Part shown: piece after piece, positions 13,954-26,730 of the stretch | Position numbering within the stretch: position 1 is the stretch's first letter | How the letters are laid out: the number at the start of each line of letters is the position of its first letter | Origin: Arthrinium phaeospermum | Lineage: Eukaryota > Ascomycota > Sordariomycetes > Amphisphaeriales > Apiosporaceae | Reading direction: 5' to 3' | Length of the DNA: 64,000 bases | Assembly: GCA_006503535.1 (NCBI GenBank) | Contig: QYRS01000008.1 | Location: 1 to 64,000 of the forward strand | Program-made: the position numbers and the translations under genes | The notes under the pieces: model-generated | What the model was told of the DNA's origin: nothing | The model's input: the letters and a program-made list of their open reading frames with translations, nothing else | Databases searched by the model: none

Positions 13954-16349
13954 AAATAATAATATTTTTAAGTTATTAAATACTTTTATACTATACCCGA
14001 TTACGTCGATTTATATATAATTAAATTTTAATTATAAAAAATAATTAAAATTTATTATTAAATAATCGAAAGGTAATACGAAAACGTATACTTTAATACG
14101 AATTTAAAAAGACTTTTCTTAAGTTACGAAAATACCTTTTATAATTTATATATAAAATAATACGTACATAATCGATACGTATTTAATAATTATATACCTT
14201 ATAGAAACTTTTTTTTTATAACTTATTTTATTTAATCGAATAAAAATTTAATTAAATTTAATTAATATATTATCAGCGATTAATATTCTTAAATATATAT
14301 TTAAGAATAATTCTTTTTATAGCGGAATTTAATATATATTATAATATATACTTAAAACGATAATTTAAATACTTAAATATATTAAAGATTTTTTTAAAAA
14401 CGAAATTATTTTATTAATTTTAAATATATTTATAAGCCGATTTTTAAATTATATTAAGGCTTTAAATAAATTAATAATTAAAATTATTAACGCGTAAATC
14501 GATAACGCGTTAAAAGAAAGAACGCGAAGCTTTTTCGCGTTATTATTTATTTATTTAATATATTAAAGGTTTTAAAAAGAAACTTTTAAAAACGTCGTTT
14601 ATATCGTAAAAGTATATATTTAGCGGTACCCTATTATATCTTTAACTTTTACTATTAATTACGGTTTAATTTATAAAATATTAATAAGCGAAATTCGAAA
14701 CTTCGATTTATCAGGACGATTTTTTTCGGTTATTAAAAAAGATATTTATTTTATTTACTTTTAAATAAATATACTTAAGTATATCGATAAAGAGTAATTC
14801 GCGCTAATCGGCTAAATTTATTAATTACGATATAAAAAGTCGTTAACTTTAATTAAATTTTTATATTACTTAATATATTATTAATCGTAAAAGAAAATCG
14901 ACAATTAAACCCATTCTTTTCTTTATTAATAAAAATACGATTAGAAAAGTAAATAAAATAATTTTTATTAACTTTTAATTTATTTTTAATATTTAAATTA
15001 AAGTTAGAATTAATTATTTTTTTATAATTTAAATAAAACGAATCGAAATTAATTTTATTTTAATCGATTTTATATATAAAAAATACCTAATCGATAAGAA
15101 ACTTTATCGATCTATTTAAAATTTATATTTTTTATAATATAAATCGTTAATTATAAAAAATAAGCTTGAAAAAACTTACCTAATTAAGACTTTTCGATAT
15201 ATTCTTAATTAAAATTTTTAATTAATCGGTAAAAATTTTTTTAAACGGTTTTTTTTTATTAAATTTATTATCGAATTTAAGTTTTAATACCGGCGTAGAT
15301 TAAATAACGGCTGTATTCGTAATAATATTCTAATCGTTTTTAATAACTAATATTTTTATGTATTTATTAATTTTATGATAGAAATTATAACTAATTAATA
15401 ACGTAATTAAAAAATAAACGGATAAAAAATATAAAATATTAATTATTTTTAATTAAATTTAAACTTTTTATATAAAAATATTAATAATATTATGATTAAA
15501 ACGAACGTTTATTATTAAAACGTATAAAATTAATCGAATTTAATAAGGGATAATATTAAAAATAATAAAATGTAATTAAATATATTCTTAATCGATTTTT
15601 ATTAATTATTATGAAACGTCGCGTTTATATAATATTAAATATTAAACGAAAATTAAAAATATTATATAATATTAAATTTAAACGATTATATAAATAAAAT
15701 TATTAAAAAATTTAAAATCGATATAATAATATATAAAAAAATATATAAAATATATAATAGGAACGTAATTAAATTTTAAAATCGATAATAATTTGAATGT
15801 AAGTATATAATTAAAAATGTAATTATTAATTTTTTAAAATAATTATAAACGTATAAATTATAAATTATTTATAAAACGTTTTTTATTTTGATTTATAAAG
15901 TTTAATAATAAAATTAATAGAAATAATACCGTTCGATTTATATATAATTATTTAAAAAAAAAGAATTAAATTTATAAATAATAATTAAAATCGGCCGGTT
16001 AATTAATATTTATTTATTTTTAATAATAATTAATGTTAAGTATTACGATTAAAAATATAATAATTTATAATATATTTCTTGTTTTTATTATATTAATGAT
16101 ATTATAAATATTAAGTTTTTTTTAATAAAATATATAATAATTAATTATAATTAATTATATAGGTTTAATTTAAAATAGCGTAATATTTTATAATTAAATA
16201 TTAAATAATATATATTAAGGTTATATTTAATTTAATTAGAATTAAAATTGTTTATTGAATAATAATAATTAAAATAATAATAAAAATTAAAATAATAGAT
16301 ATAATAATTGGAAATAAAATAATAATTAAGGTCGTAATTAATATAATAA

Positions 16350-16440
16350 CGATAAATGATTACTTTCTCGATTTCCGCGATCGCTTTCGCGATACGGTTG
16401 AGGATTTCCTTGTTGAAATTAAAATTATTAAAGACGAAAT
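16350..16440 (+). pseudogene. Gag-like coding island, little RIP-mutated
   Basis: This short GC-richer island upstream of the pol relics is open on the plus strand for more than 30 codons, with a charged segment beginning NDYFLDFRDRFRDTVEDF. Position and composition fit a degraded gag, but no zinc knuckle is seen. The opposite strand also reads as an amphipathic helix, so the assignment is tentative. Confidence 0.35.
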
Positions 16441-18449
16441 CGTGAATAGAATAATTACGATAAAAATAATTATAATTAAAATTTCTTTAATTATCGAATT
16501 TTTAATCGTTAAATTCGTTTATAATGTTAAAGCGAAATATATTATAATATAAATAACGAATATTATATAAATATAAAGGATTTTAATTAGGATATATAAA
16601 AAATAAATTAATTAATAATAATTATTTAATATTAAAATAAATATACGAAAGCGATTTTATTATAAATAATAATAAAAATAATAGTATTTATTTTATATTT
16701 TTTTAAAATATAACGCTAACGAAACTTTTTAAAAAAAAAAAATATTGAAAATATAATAAAAAGTTTTTTAATAATATAAAATATATAAAATATATTTTTA
16801 TTAATTAATATATCTCCGAATATTTTAAAGGATAAGGTTTTTATAATAAATACGATAAATTGAAATTATAATTAATAGAAGAGGTCGCTTTAAATAAAGA
16901 AATTAATTAAAAAATACCGCCGAAAACTCTTATTAAAAAGGTTAAAAAATCGGTATGTTTTTAAATAAATAATATCGAAGTTAATATTTAAAATAAATTA
17001 TTATAAAAAAAAGTGTTTAAATTATAATTGTATAAAAGAGTATATTTAATATTCGAGATTAGCGTAAAATTATAAAAATTATTACGAATTAAATCTTAAT
17101 TTATAGCGTTAAAAGTATTTAAATATAATATAAAAATATATAAATATTTGTATTTTAAAATATAAGTTTATAACTTAAAAAAGTTAATTAAAGTATATAT
17201 TAACGAGGGCGTTTTAAATATAATAATAAACCGAAATTAATTTTAATATAATATTTTTAAATAAATGATATTTATAAAAAATAAATATATTATAGAAGGA
17301 ATTGAAGGTTATATTATTTTATGTAAAAAGGTTAATTTTATTTTATATATCCTAAAAATAGACGATAATAAAAAATAATAGTAATTAAATATCTCGTTTT
17401 AGTTTAAATTTATGATCGGTTATTATTAGGTATATTATTAAATATTTTATAATTAATTAGTTATAAAGCAGTATTTAATTATAAAAATAATATAATAAGG
17501 TTAATAATCAACAGAGACTTTATAACCTCGGTCGAATATTTATATTATCGCGTTAAAATAAATCGATATATTTAAATTGTCGGAAATGTAATAGTTTTAT
17601 TTAAATTTGTAACTTTTATTTTTATTTATTAAATAGAATTTCTTTTAAAATTTAAAGACGAAGTATATAAATATATTTATAACGAATATATTAAATTTAA
17701 TAAATATTTTATTATTATATTAATCGGTAAAGGCCGTAATTATTATTAACGATATAAACGAACCAATAAAATTTAAAAATCGAATATATATAAGTTATTT
17801 ATAAAATGTTAATTATTATAAATTTATAAATATTATTTAAAATAAAATCTATACGATTAAAGTTACGACTTTTATAATATAAATAAAGAATAAAATAATA
17901 GATAATTATTTATAATTATTAAATAAATTTAAATTCGATTAATTTATATTTTCGGCTTTAAAAGATTCGATAATAACGATAAATAATATTTAGAATATAG
18001 TGAACGTTAATAAAAGGCCGAATAATAAAAAACTTTTATTAAAAGCCGAAAAGCCCGGCGATATATTTAAATAATAAATATTTAATAATATATATATATA
18101 AAATAAAATATTAAGTTCGTTAATAAATATAAAAAATTAATAAATAAATATTTCGAATTATAGATTAATCGGGGAATTATTCGGTTATTGAAAGATAAGC
18201 GGATAATAATCGAGTTAATAAATAATTAATAAAATTAAAAAATTACCGTTAAAATATATCTATTAAATATTAACGATTAAGAATTTTTCGATAAAATATT
18301 CGATAAAATGTATAAAATAGGATAATTTGATTAAATAAAAGAGCTAACCTTATTTAAATACTTAGTTTTTATTATATAGTGTATTATAAACGGTATTAAA
18401 AAGGGGTGTATTATAATCGATTTATAAATATTAAATAAAATCGCGATAT

Positions 18450-18900
18450 TAAACGTTTACCTTTTATTAATTTAAAATATAATTATCGCTTAACTTTAAA
18501 GAAAACGATTTATTATTATTATAAATAGATCGGTTTTTTTTTATTAAATTTTAATTATATTTAAATATTATAATTAAATAATGATTATATCGCTATGAGA
18601 ATTAAAAATATTTAACGTAATATTAATAAGTTTTTATAATAGCCTATCGTTTATATAGCGATTTTTAAATTAGCGATTATATAATTTAAATTTCGTAAAA
18701 ATATATATCGACGATATAATTATATATAATAATATAGCTAAGGAATATTTAAATTATTTACATTAATTATTTTAACGATTTAAGGAAATTAGGGTATTTT
18801 TTATAATTAAAAAATCGTTTTTAAGATATTTTAATATAAAATTATTAAGTTTTAAAATCGACGGAATAGGTATATTTATTATAAAAAATAAAACCGAAGC
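18450..18900 (+). pseudogene. Reverse transcriptase relic of element 1
   Basis: The plus-strand translation carries the intact catalytic box YIDD at 18704-18715. It is followed by a pattern of the Gypsy type: a helix like AKEYLNYLH, then KKSFL and a (L)LSFKIDG motif, equivalent to the KSFLGYPSV-LLG-VDG stretch of fungal Ty3/Gypsy RTs. Stops throughout come from RIP (TAA/TAG replacing CAA/CAG/TGG). It is not functional. Confidence 0.75.
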
Positions 18901-19199
18901 GTTAATTAAATTATTTATATTTATAATTTTATATTAATTAAAGTAATATATCGGGATAATAAGTTAGTTAAGTTAATTTATTCTTTAATATTATTAAAAA
19001 TTAAAGCTTTTATAAATCCGGAAAATAGAGTTATTCCAAAAAAAATATAAAAAAGGCCGGAAATATAAAACAATCGCGGGTTATAAAAAATAAACGAAAT
19101 CGATTAAATTTAAATTAACGGAGATAGAACGAAAATTTTTTTAAATCCTATAATTATAATTTACGAAAATATCTATATTAACCTATTAATAATTAAATA

Positions 19200-19650
19200 A
19201 AATCGTTTTTTTTAAAATAAACGCTTCGAAGGATAAAGGTTATAGAATAATTATATTTTATTTAAAAAGTTAATAAGACGGAAAGAATATTTATTTAAAA
19301 GATATTTAATCGATTCTATTTTTAAATAAAGTTTTTATTAAAGTAAAAACCCGATATTAAGTTACGAAATTAGAGATATTTTATTTCGTTTAAACTATAA
19401 AGAAATTAAAAATAAGTTTTTAATTAAATAAAGCCCTGATTATAATATTAATCGATTATAAAACGTTTATAGGCATTATTAATTAAACGAATTTACGGTC
19501 GATAAATATCGTTAAAAATAATTTTAAATTAATAACTATTTTAATATATTTATTTTAATTTTAATTATAAATAAAATATATATTAAAAAGAATAAATTTA
19601 ATTTTAAATATATTATTACGATTATCGATAAAAAAGTTCGAAAATAATAA
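19200..19650 (+). pseudogene. RNase H relic of element 1
   Basis: Degraded plus-strand translation shows a TRY-VTKLEI-YFV-TIKKL pattern at about 19350-19410. It corresponds to the ETRYW-TELE-VWTLRKVR block of Ty3/Gypsy RNase H, with Trp codons turned to stops. A decayed TDH segment followed by a G-I-NQTNL-like stretch comes next at about 19436-19520. This fixes element type and orientation. Confidence 0.65.
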
Positions 19651-20269
19651 AGTAACGGCCGTAAACGAGAAATTATTTATATTAAACGATATTACGAAAG
19701 ATTTTAAGTATTTAATATATTTTAATTTTTAAATAAACCTTAATTAAAAATAATAAATTATTTATATATATAAAACAGATCCGAAATAGTATAAAATCGT
19801 TAAAAGATTATATAATTAAAAAAACATTATAAAAAAAGCTTAAAAAAAAACGTTAATTAAAAAAATATAACTAAATATAAATTCGTTTAATTTATATTAA
19901 GGTATCAATATAAATTAATTAACGACGGGCTTTTATACTTATAGGAAATTAACGGTAATAAAAAATTATATATATCGATATTATATATAATTTAATTTTT
20001 AAAATAAGCGTATAACACGATATACTATTTTAAATTAAAATAAATACTATATAATTTAAAGCCGTTTATAATACCTAAATTAATTAAATAAATTAAATAA
20101 TATATTCGTAATTACCTTAAATATATTCGAAATTAATAAAACCGATTAAAATTAATAAAGTTATTATAATTTATTAAAATACCAACGTTCTCGTTTTAAA
20201 TAATAATATAGGATTTTATAATTAATTTATTTTAAATAACGATTATCGGCATAATATAATATATCCTAA

Positions 20270-20560
20270 GATAGGATAAATACGATAACTTTTTAACGAT
20301 TACGGACCGTTTTTTAAAAAAGAAATTATTAATACCGGGTTATATAACATATACCGCCGAAACGTAAGCAAATTAAATAATATCGGCGTTATTATAAATC
20401 GATTAAAACGTTTTTTAAAAAATTATTTCGGATTGTAACCTTAAATTCGTCGCCTAATTTTAACGTACGTTTTAAACTAAGTAAGGGACGAAATTAGCTT
20501 TCTTAACGAATTACTATACCTAAATAAACAAGTAAAATAAATAAATAAATTAAAAAATAA
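20270..20560 (+). pseudogene. Integrase relic of element 1
   Basis: Readable plus-strand fragments include TDRFLKKKLLIPGYITYTA (about 20290-20355) and GTKLAFLTNYYT-INKQ (about 20485-20540). These match the DRFSK...IPG and GTKLAFSTAYHPQTDGQSE regions of retroviral-type integrase cores. Expected W and Q codons are stops. In this part of the element CA dinucleotides survive better than TG, the reverse of the upstream RT part. Confidence 0.65.
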
Positions 20561-23500
20561 AAATCGTATTTCGTTTTTATTATAATAAAAGCGATAATTC
20601 CTAATTTAAATTATTATTAACGTTATAATATAATTTAAATAACGCACGATTAACGATTTATAAAAAATCGTTAAATAAAATAATATTAAGTTTTCAATTT
20701 AAAAATTTTTTATCGGCTTTAACTATTTCAAAGGGTTAAATAAATTTAAAAATTATAAAAAAAATATTTTAATAAAAAATAAAAAATACATTAAATTTCG
20801 CAACCAATATAATAAAACTTTAATATAATTAAATAAAACAATATTACGAGTTTAATATAAAAAACGAAGTTTATTTTAAATTATATAAAAAATATAAATT
20901 ATTAAAAAATAATTTATATAAATAATTATAATAATACGTTGAACTTTTTATTATTATAAAAAAAATAAATTCGTTAACGTATAAATTAAACTTTTTAAAA
21001 ATATAATAAGTTTATTAAGTAATATTAATTACGTAATTATACCCGACGCCGAAAAATAACAATCCTTTCAGCTAAATAAAACTTTAACCAGGGCATATCG
21101 TTTTAAAAAGCGACAATAATAAATAATACTCGTTTGAAATTAAAAAATTAATTACTTAATATATATCTAAAATAAGAGGGAAACCAACAATTAAATATCT
21201 TATTTAATAAAAAAATTTTTATAAAGGATATAATAAATAATACCCGTAAAAACTATTAATAAAAAACGTAATAAATATCGTATTAAAATATAATATTTAA
21301 TATAAAATATTAAAAGACGAATTATTATTAAAAAAAACGATTCTAATACCTAATTCGAAACTTTTCCTAAATATTAAATAAGGCGTTATAATAAATATAA
21401 CGTTAATTATTAACGTACCGGCCCTTAAAAAAAAAGGTCGATTAAAGCTCCTCATTTAATAATGAGGTTATTACGAAGATTTACTACTCCCTATATAATA
21501 ACGGGGTATTATATTATTTTAAAATTAATTAATTTAACCTAAAAAAGTTTTATAATTCCTTATAAAATAATAAAGTATTATATTATTTTAAAATTAATCG
21601 ATTTATACGCTATATTTAAATAATAAACGTAAAGTATAATAAAACGTAATAAAAATACGAATAAATAATTAATAAAAAAAAAGAATTATTTTTTATTAAT
21701 ATATAAATATATAATTAACGTATTTATAAAAAAAAATTAACTAACTTAAAACGAAAATAAATTAACTATAACAACGGGATTAATAGCCGAAAAAATAATG
21801 CGTTTAATAACTAATACAAAATTCTTTATACCTAAATAATAATAAAGATTCGATATTACCTATTATAAATAATTAAATAAATTTATTAAATACGCTATTT
21901 AAAAATACAATTAAAAAAAAAACGTTTTATTAATTATTTTAATCGATATCGAAACGGCGATTTATAATACTAAAATACGTTAAAACGAAACATAAAATTA
22001 TTATTCAAAATATTAAATATAAAACAAAAACGATTAATATACCAATAATTTAATAACCTAATAAATAATTATAATTAAATTATATAAAATTAACATAATT
22101 ATATAATTATAAAAAATAAAATAAATTACTATTAAGCTATAAATTTATTCGTTAAAAACGAAATAATCAATTAGAAAAAATAAATTTATAATCGCATTTT
22201 TAATATAAAAATATAATAGGTATTAACGCGAAAATAAAAATATATAATCGAATCGATAATTAAATTTATAATCAACGAGCGAGCTAAGTTCGAATTATTA
22301 AAAAAAAATTTAAACTTTATTAAATTAATAAGAATAACCTAATTATAAAAAAAAATTTAAAGGTTTATTATCTACTCGACCGATCTCTATTAATTTCGAT
22401 TTTTTTATAATTTTAAACGTAAATAATAATATTAAAAATATAACGTAATATAATATATTAAGTTAATAAACTAAAAGCTTAAACGAATCGACTTTAATTA
22501 TAATAAATCTAAAAAGTTTACGTTTTATCGATTTCGAATTAAGCGATATATTTAAAATAAATAAATAAATATTTATAAATTTACACAACGATTAAACTAA
22601 ACGCACCATTATCGATAAAATCGTTAACGATATTAATAAATAAAACGTAATTAAATTATCCGGTTTTAATAATTTACGATATCGTTATTTTAATATAAAT
22701 AATAACTAATAGAAATTAAACGATAATAATTTTATATAATTAAATTATAATTTAAAAAAGGTTTAATAATTAATATTTAAAGAATATTTAATTAAGTTAT
22801 ATTTAAATACTAAAAAAATTATACTTCGCATAATAAATAAGGTTAAATTTTTTAATTAAGTAATTAACATTAAAATTTATTATTAAATTAAAAATTAATT
22901 ATTATAAATAAATATAGTTATTAATTATAAAAATTTTAAATCGCCGGAATAAATAAAAGGTTTAGTATTATTATATATACGATTTAAAAATTATACGCTT
23001 TAATAATAGCATAATAAAAGGTTTTAATATTATACTTAAAATTATTTATAAGTTATTAAAAATAATAAAATTCGATTAATTAATTTATAATTTAATTAAG
23101 TAAACAATACTTCCCTTTTAACACGTAATATACTTTTTAATTTATAAAAATAACGCTAACGAATTAAATAATAAAAGCATATATAAATAAATAATACCAT
23201 TAAATAAAAACGATTTAAAATATACTAAAAGCGAGATCGATTAAGCTAGAACTAAAGTTTAAAATTAGGCTAAACGGATAAAAATTCCTAATTTAATTAA
23301 TTTTTATAAAATATACAGAATTAATAATAATAAAAATAATATATTAACCCGAAAATAAATTATTAAATAAATTATAATCGACTTAACTATTACCTTAATT
23401 TCTAATAATATAAATTTAAATAATAAACTCGTAACCTTTTTTAAAAAAGTTATAAATAAAAATAATTTCGTAATATAAACGTAAATAAATAAACGGATTA

Positions 23501-24253
23501 ATAAATTAAAAAACGAATTTAAAAAAGATATTAATAGCGATATACAAGTTATAATTAATAGCATAATCGACGCTAAATTCGCCTCGATTAAACGGAATAT
23601 CGCGAACTTTTAAATAATAATTAATATTAAAATAGCGTAGACTATAAAAATCGAGCTCTAGGTATAAATAATAACATTATAATAATAATTAAAAATTATT
23701 AAAAATTCCTTACGTAATAAATTATAATATAAAAATTAATTAATATAATAATAAAATTCTTAATTTTATACGTAAACTATATTAATAATTTAAATACTTA
23801 TATTATAAAGTTTATAAACGACTTAATAATAATTATTATAAATATAATAATAATTTATAACTCTTATTACTCTATAATAAACCTAATTTATTTAATAATA
23901 AATACTTTTATTATAGGTATAATAAAGAGGTATGAATATAATTATTTTAATTACTATCGCGAGCCGATTTAAAATACGGATATTAATTCCTAATATATTA
24001 TTTCGCTTAATTAATATCCGTATAACCGTTTTAAAAGAAAAAATAACGATAATTAATTTTAAACCGTTTAACCGAAAAAAGAGATTTAAATATTTAAAAG
24101 GATTATAAAAAAAGATTAAATTATAATTATTTACGATTAAGAATTTAATTAAAGTTTATTATTTTATATATTATTTATATAAAATATTATTATTAATAAT
24201 AAATTTAAAATAATATAATAAATATTATTTCCTTTTATAAAAAAGGGAAGTAT

Positions 24254-24408
24254 AAAATTAAACTTATACGATTATAACGTAACTATAATTATAACTTATA
24301 GTTTCGCTATAAACCTTATAATTAATTATAAATAGATAACTTATTAAAATTATATTTAATTAAACTATATTTTTCTTTTCTTCTTTTCTTAACTAATAGG
24401 TTTTATAA
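24254..24408 (+). repeat. LTR-like repeat, copy C (right end of relic 1)
   Basis: Third copy of the LTR-like family, in the same orientation as copy B 10.45 kb upstream. It is slightly less AT-converted (ACTTATAGTTTCGCTATAAA is preserved). It is the inferred right LTR of relic 1. Confidence 0.6.
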
Positions 24409-26532
24409 AAATATTATTTATATAAATTTAAGTTTTAAAAAATAAAACGATTAAAAAAGTTATTATTATAATTAAAATAACTTTAAAAAATATTAATAAA
24501 ATTAATATAAAATAAACGAGTTTTTTATAACGATTAATAAATATAATAATCGTTTTAATATATTAAAGAAAATATATAACGAATATATCGATAAAATTTT
24601 AAATATTAAATAAATAAAATTTAATATTATTAATAATCGTTTTTTTTTAAATAAAATAATAAATTAAAAAGTATTATATCGTTAATGAGGTTAAATAAAT
24701 AATATCGATTAAATATATAAGGGTTTAATAATTATAATAAACGTTTTTAAAAATTAAAAAATAAATAATATAAAAATATTATAAAGTTAAAAATAATTAT
24801 TATTACTTTAATAAAACGTATATAAAATATTAAAACGTAATAAAGAATAATATTAATTTCGATATTTATTTAAAAGATTATATATATAAATTCGATTTTA
24901 AAGGCTTTTTAAATGTTTTAACGATTTAATCGGTTTTATAAATTAATAAAAAAAGAAATCGATTAATATTAAATATTAAAGAATAAATCTTTTAATTACG
25001 TTTTTAACGAATATAAAAGTATTAATAAAAATATTTAAATTAAATATGAAAATAATAAAGGTATAATTTTTTTTTACATTATTTTAAATTATAAATAATA
25101 TTATAAAAAATATAATATAAAGTAATAAAATAATTATTATAAAGTTTTATTATATAATAAATCGATAATATAATAATATAATATTATAAAATAAATAATA
25201 TAATAAAAGTATTAATTTTTTTAAAAAGGGTATTTTATAAAACGATAATATTATTAATAAGCTTAATAATTATTAATAAGTTTAATAAAACGATATAAAG
25301 TTTTATTTCGTAATAAAGATATTATAAATAGAATTATTTTTTAATTAACTTTTAATTTAATTATATATATTATTTTTATAATAATAATATTTATAAAATT
25401 TAAAAATTTAATAATATATATAAATAATTTATAAATAAATTATTAAATTAAATAAAATATTTTATTATATATCTATTAACGGTATTATATTTTTTTAAAT
25501 ATTTTTAAAAACTATATTTATTATATTTATATTATTTTTAATTTATTTAAATTAAAAAATATCGATATAAATTTAAAAAGGTTTTTTTTAAAATATTTAT
25601 TAATCGAATTATTAAAATTTAAAATTAATATATTTAAACTTAATATAATTAAAAAACGGTTAATAATAATTAAATAATTAATTTTTTTTATAAATTTAAA
25701 AAATTTCGAATAATACCTTAAAAATACGGAATTTTTTTTAATATTTAAATCTTTATTATATATAATTATTTAAACCTTTATAAAAAAGAATTAAATTATT
25801 AATCGAAAAATAAAAATAAAATAAAATAATTAATAATAATTTATTTAAATAATAAACTTATTATAACGATATATTATTATTATTTTAAATTAGGTTAAAT
25901 TATTATTATTTAAAATATTATAAAAAATTATTTATTATAAAATAAATTTAAATTATTAAAATTTTAATCGATAATTATTTATTTAAATTAATAAATTTTT
26001 TAAAAATAATTTAAAACTATATTATTTTATATTAAAAATAAATATAAATAATAATTAAACTTATTAATTTTAATTAACGCTATTTTATTTATTATATTTT
26101 TAAATTATTATTTATTATCCTTTAAAATATAATATAAACTATTTAAATTTAAAATTACTTATTTTATATAAATAATATAATAAATAAAAATAATAATATA
26201 ATTTATAAATTTTTATAATTATTTTAATAAAATATAATATAATAAAATAAATTTAAAATTAAATTATTTTAAATATAATAAATTTAAATAAATTTAATTA
26301 AAAATTAATAAATATTTTTATTTACTTTTTTTAATATAATTTTTAAATATATTATATAATAAATAAAATTAATTTCGTTTTTAACGCGTTTAATCGTTTA
26401 AAAATAAAATAAAATATTTTTAAATAAATAAATAAATAAATTATTTTAAATAAAATATAATTTATATAAATTAAAGTTTTAATAAAGCTTAAAAGAAAAA
26501 ATATATAATAAAAATATATTAAAAAACTATTA

Positions 26533-26730
26533 AATTTAATGGACCCCACTAGGGGGACTAGCTTAGGAAGAGCCATTATTCCTATTTAGGAATAGGCGGT
26601 ATAAGGAAGTAGTAATAATTAATTCCCTACTAAAGAACCCGATAAGCCTTAGTAAATAGACCCCTCCTTTCTTTAATCTTTATCTTATTTTAATTCTATT
26701 ATTAACGTTACTCTCATTCGGTCCCTTTAA
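26533..26730 (+). repeat. Left LTR of relic 2
   Basis: It aligns with 34941-35136 through GGGACTAG-TTAGGAAGAG, a TATTTAGGAATA box, GGTAGTAATAATTA, GACCC, and the long shared end ATCTTTATCTTATTTTAATT followed by CGGTCCCTTTAA. It is conspicuously GC-richer than its surroundings (GGACCCCACTAGGGGG), so it has escaped most RIP. Confidence 0.85.

Larger units (their letters stand above)
13801..24408 (+). mobile_element. Ty3/Gypsy retrotransposon relic 1
   Basis: Two LTR-like repeats (13801-13953 and 24254-24408) in direct orientation flank about 10.3 kb. Inside, reading rightwards in translation with many RIP stops, are a gag-like island (16350-16440), reverse transcriptase (18450-18900), RNase H (19200-19650) and integrase (20270-20560). 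RT-RH-IN is the Ty3/Gypsy (Metaviridae-type) order. At 10.6 kb the span is long for one fungal element, so a nested insertion or a fused pair is possible. The flanking repeats are short and diverged, and whether they are the true LTRs of this element is inferred. Confidence 0.7.

Noticed and set aside
23304..23564. 86-codon minus-strand open frame in the AT block (similar ones at 26352-26576, 30363-30557 and 34357-34635)
   Set aside because: The translations are Ile/Leu/Phe/Lys low complexity from TA-rich DNA. One overlaps an LTR and the others lie within retroelement relics. No domain, no conserved start context.
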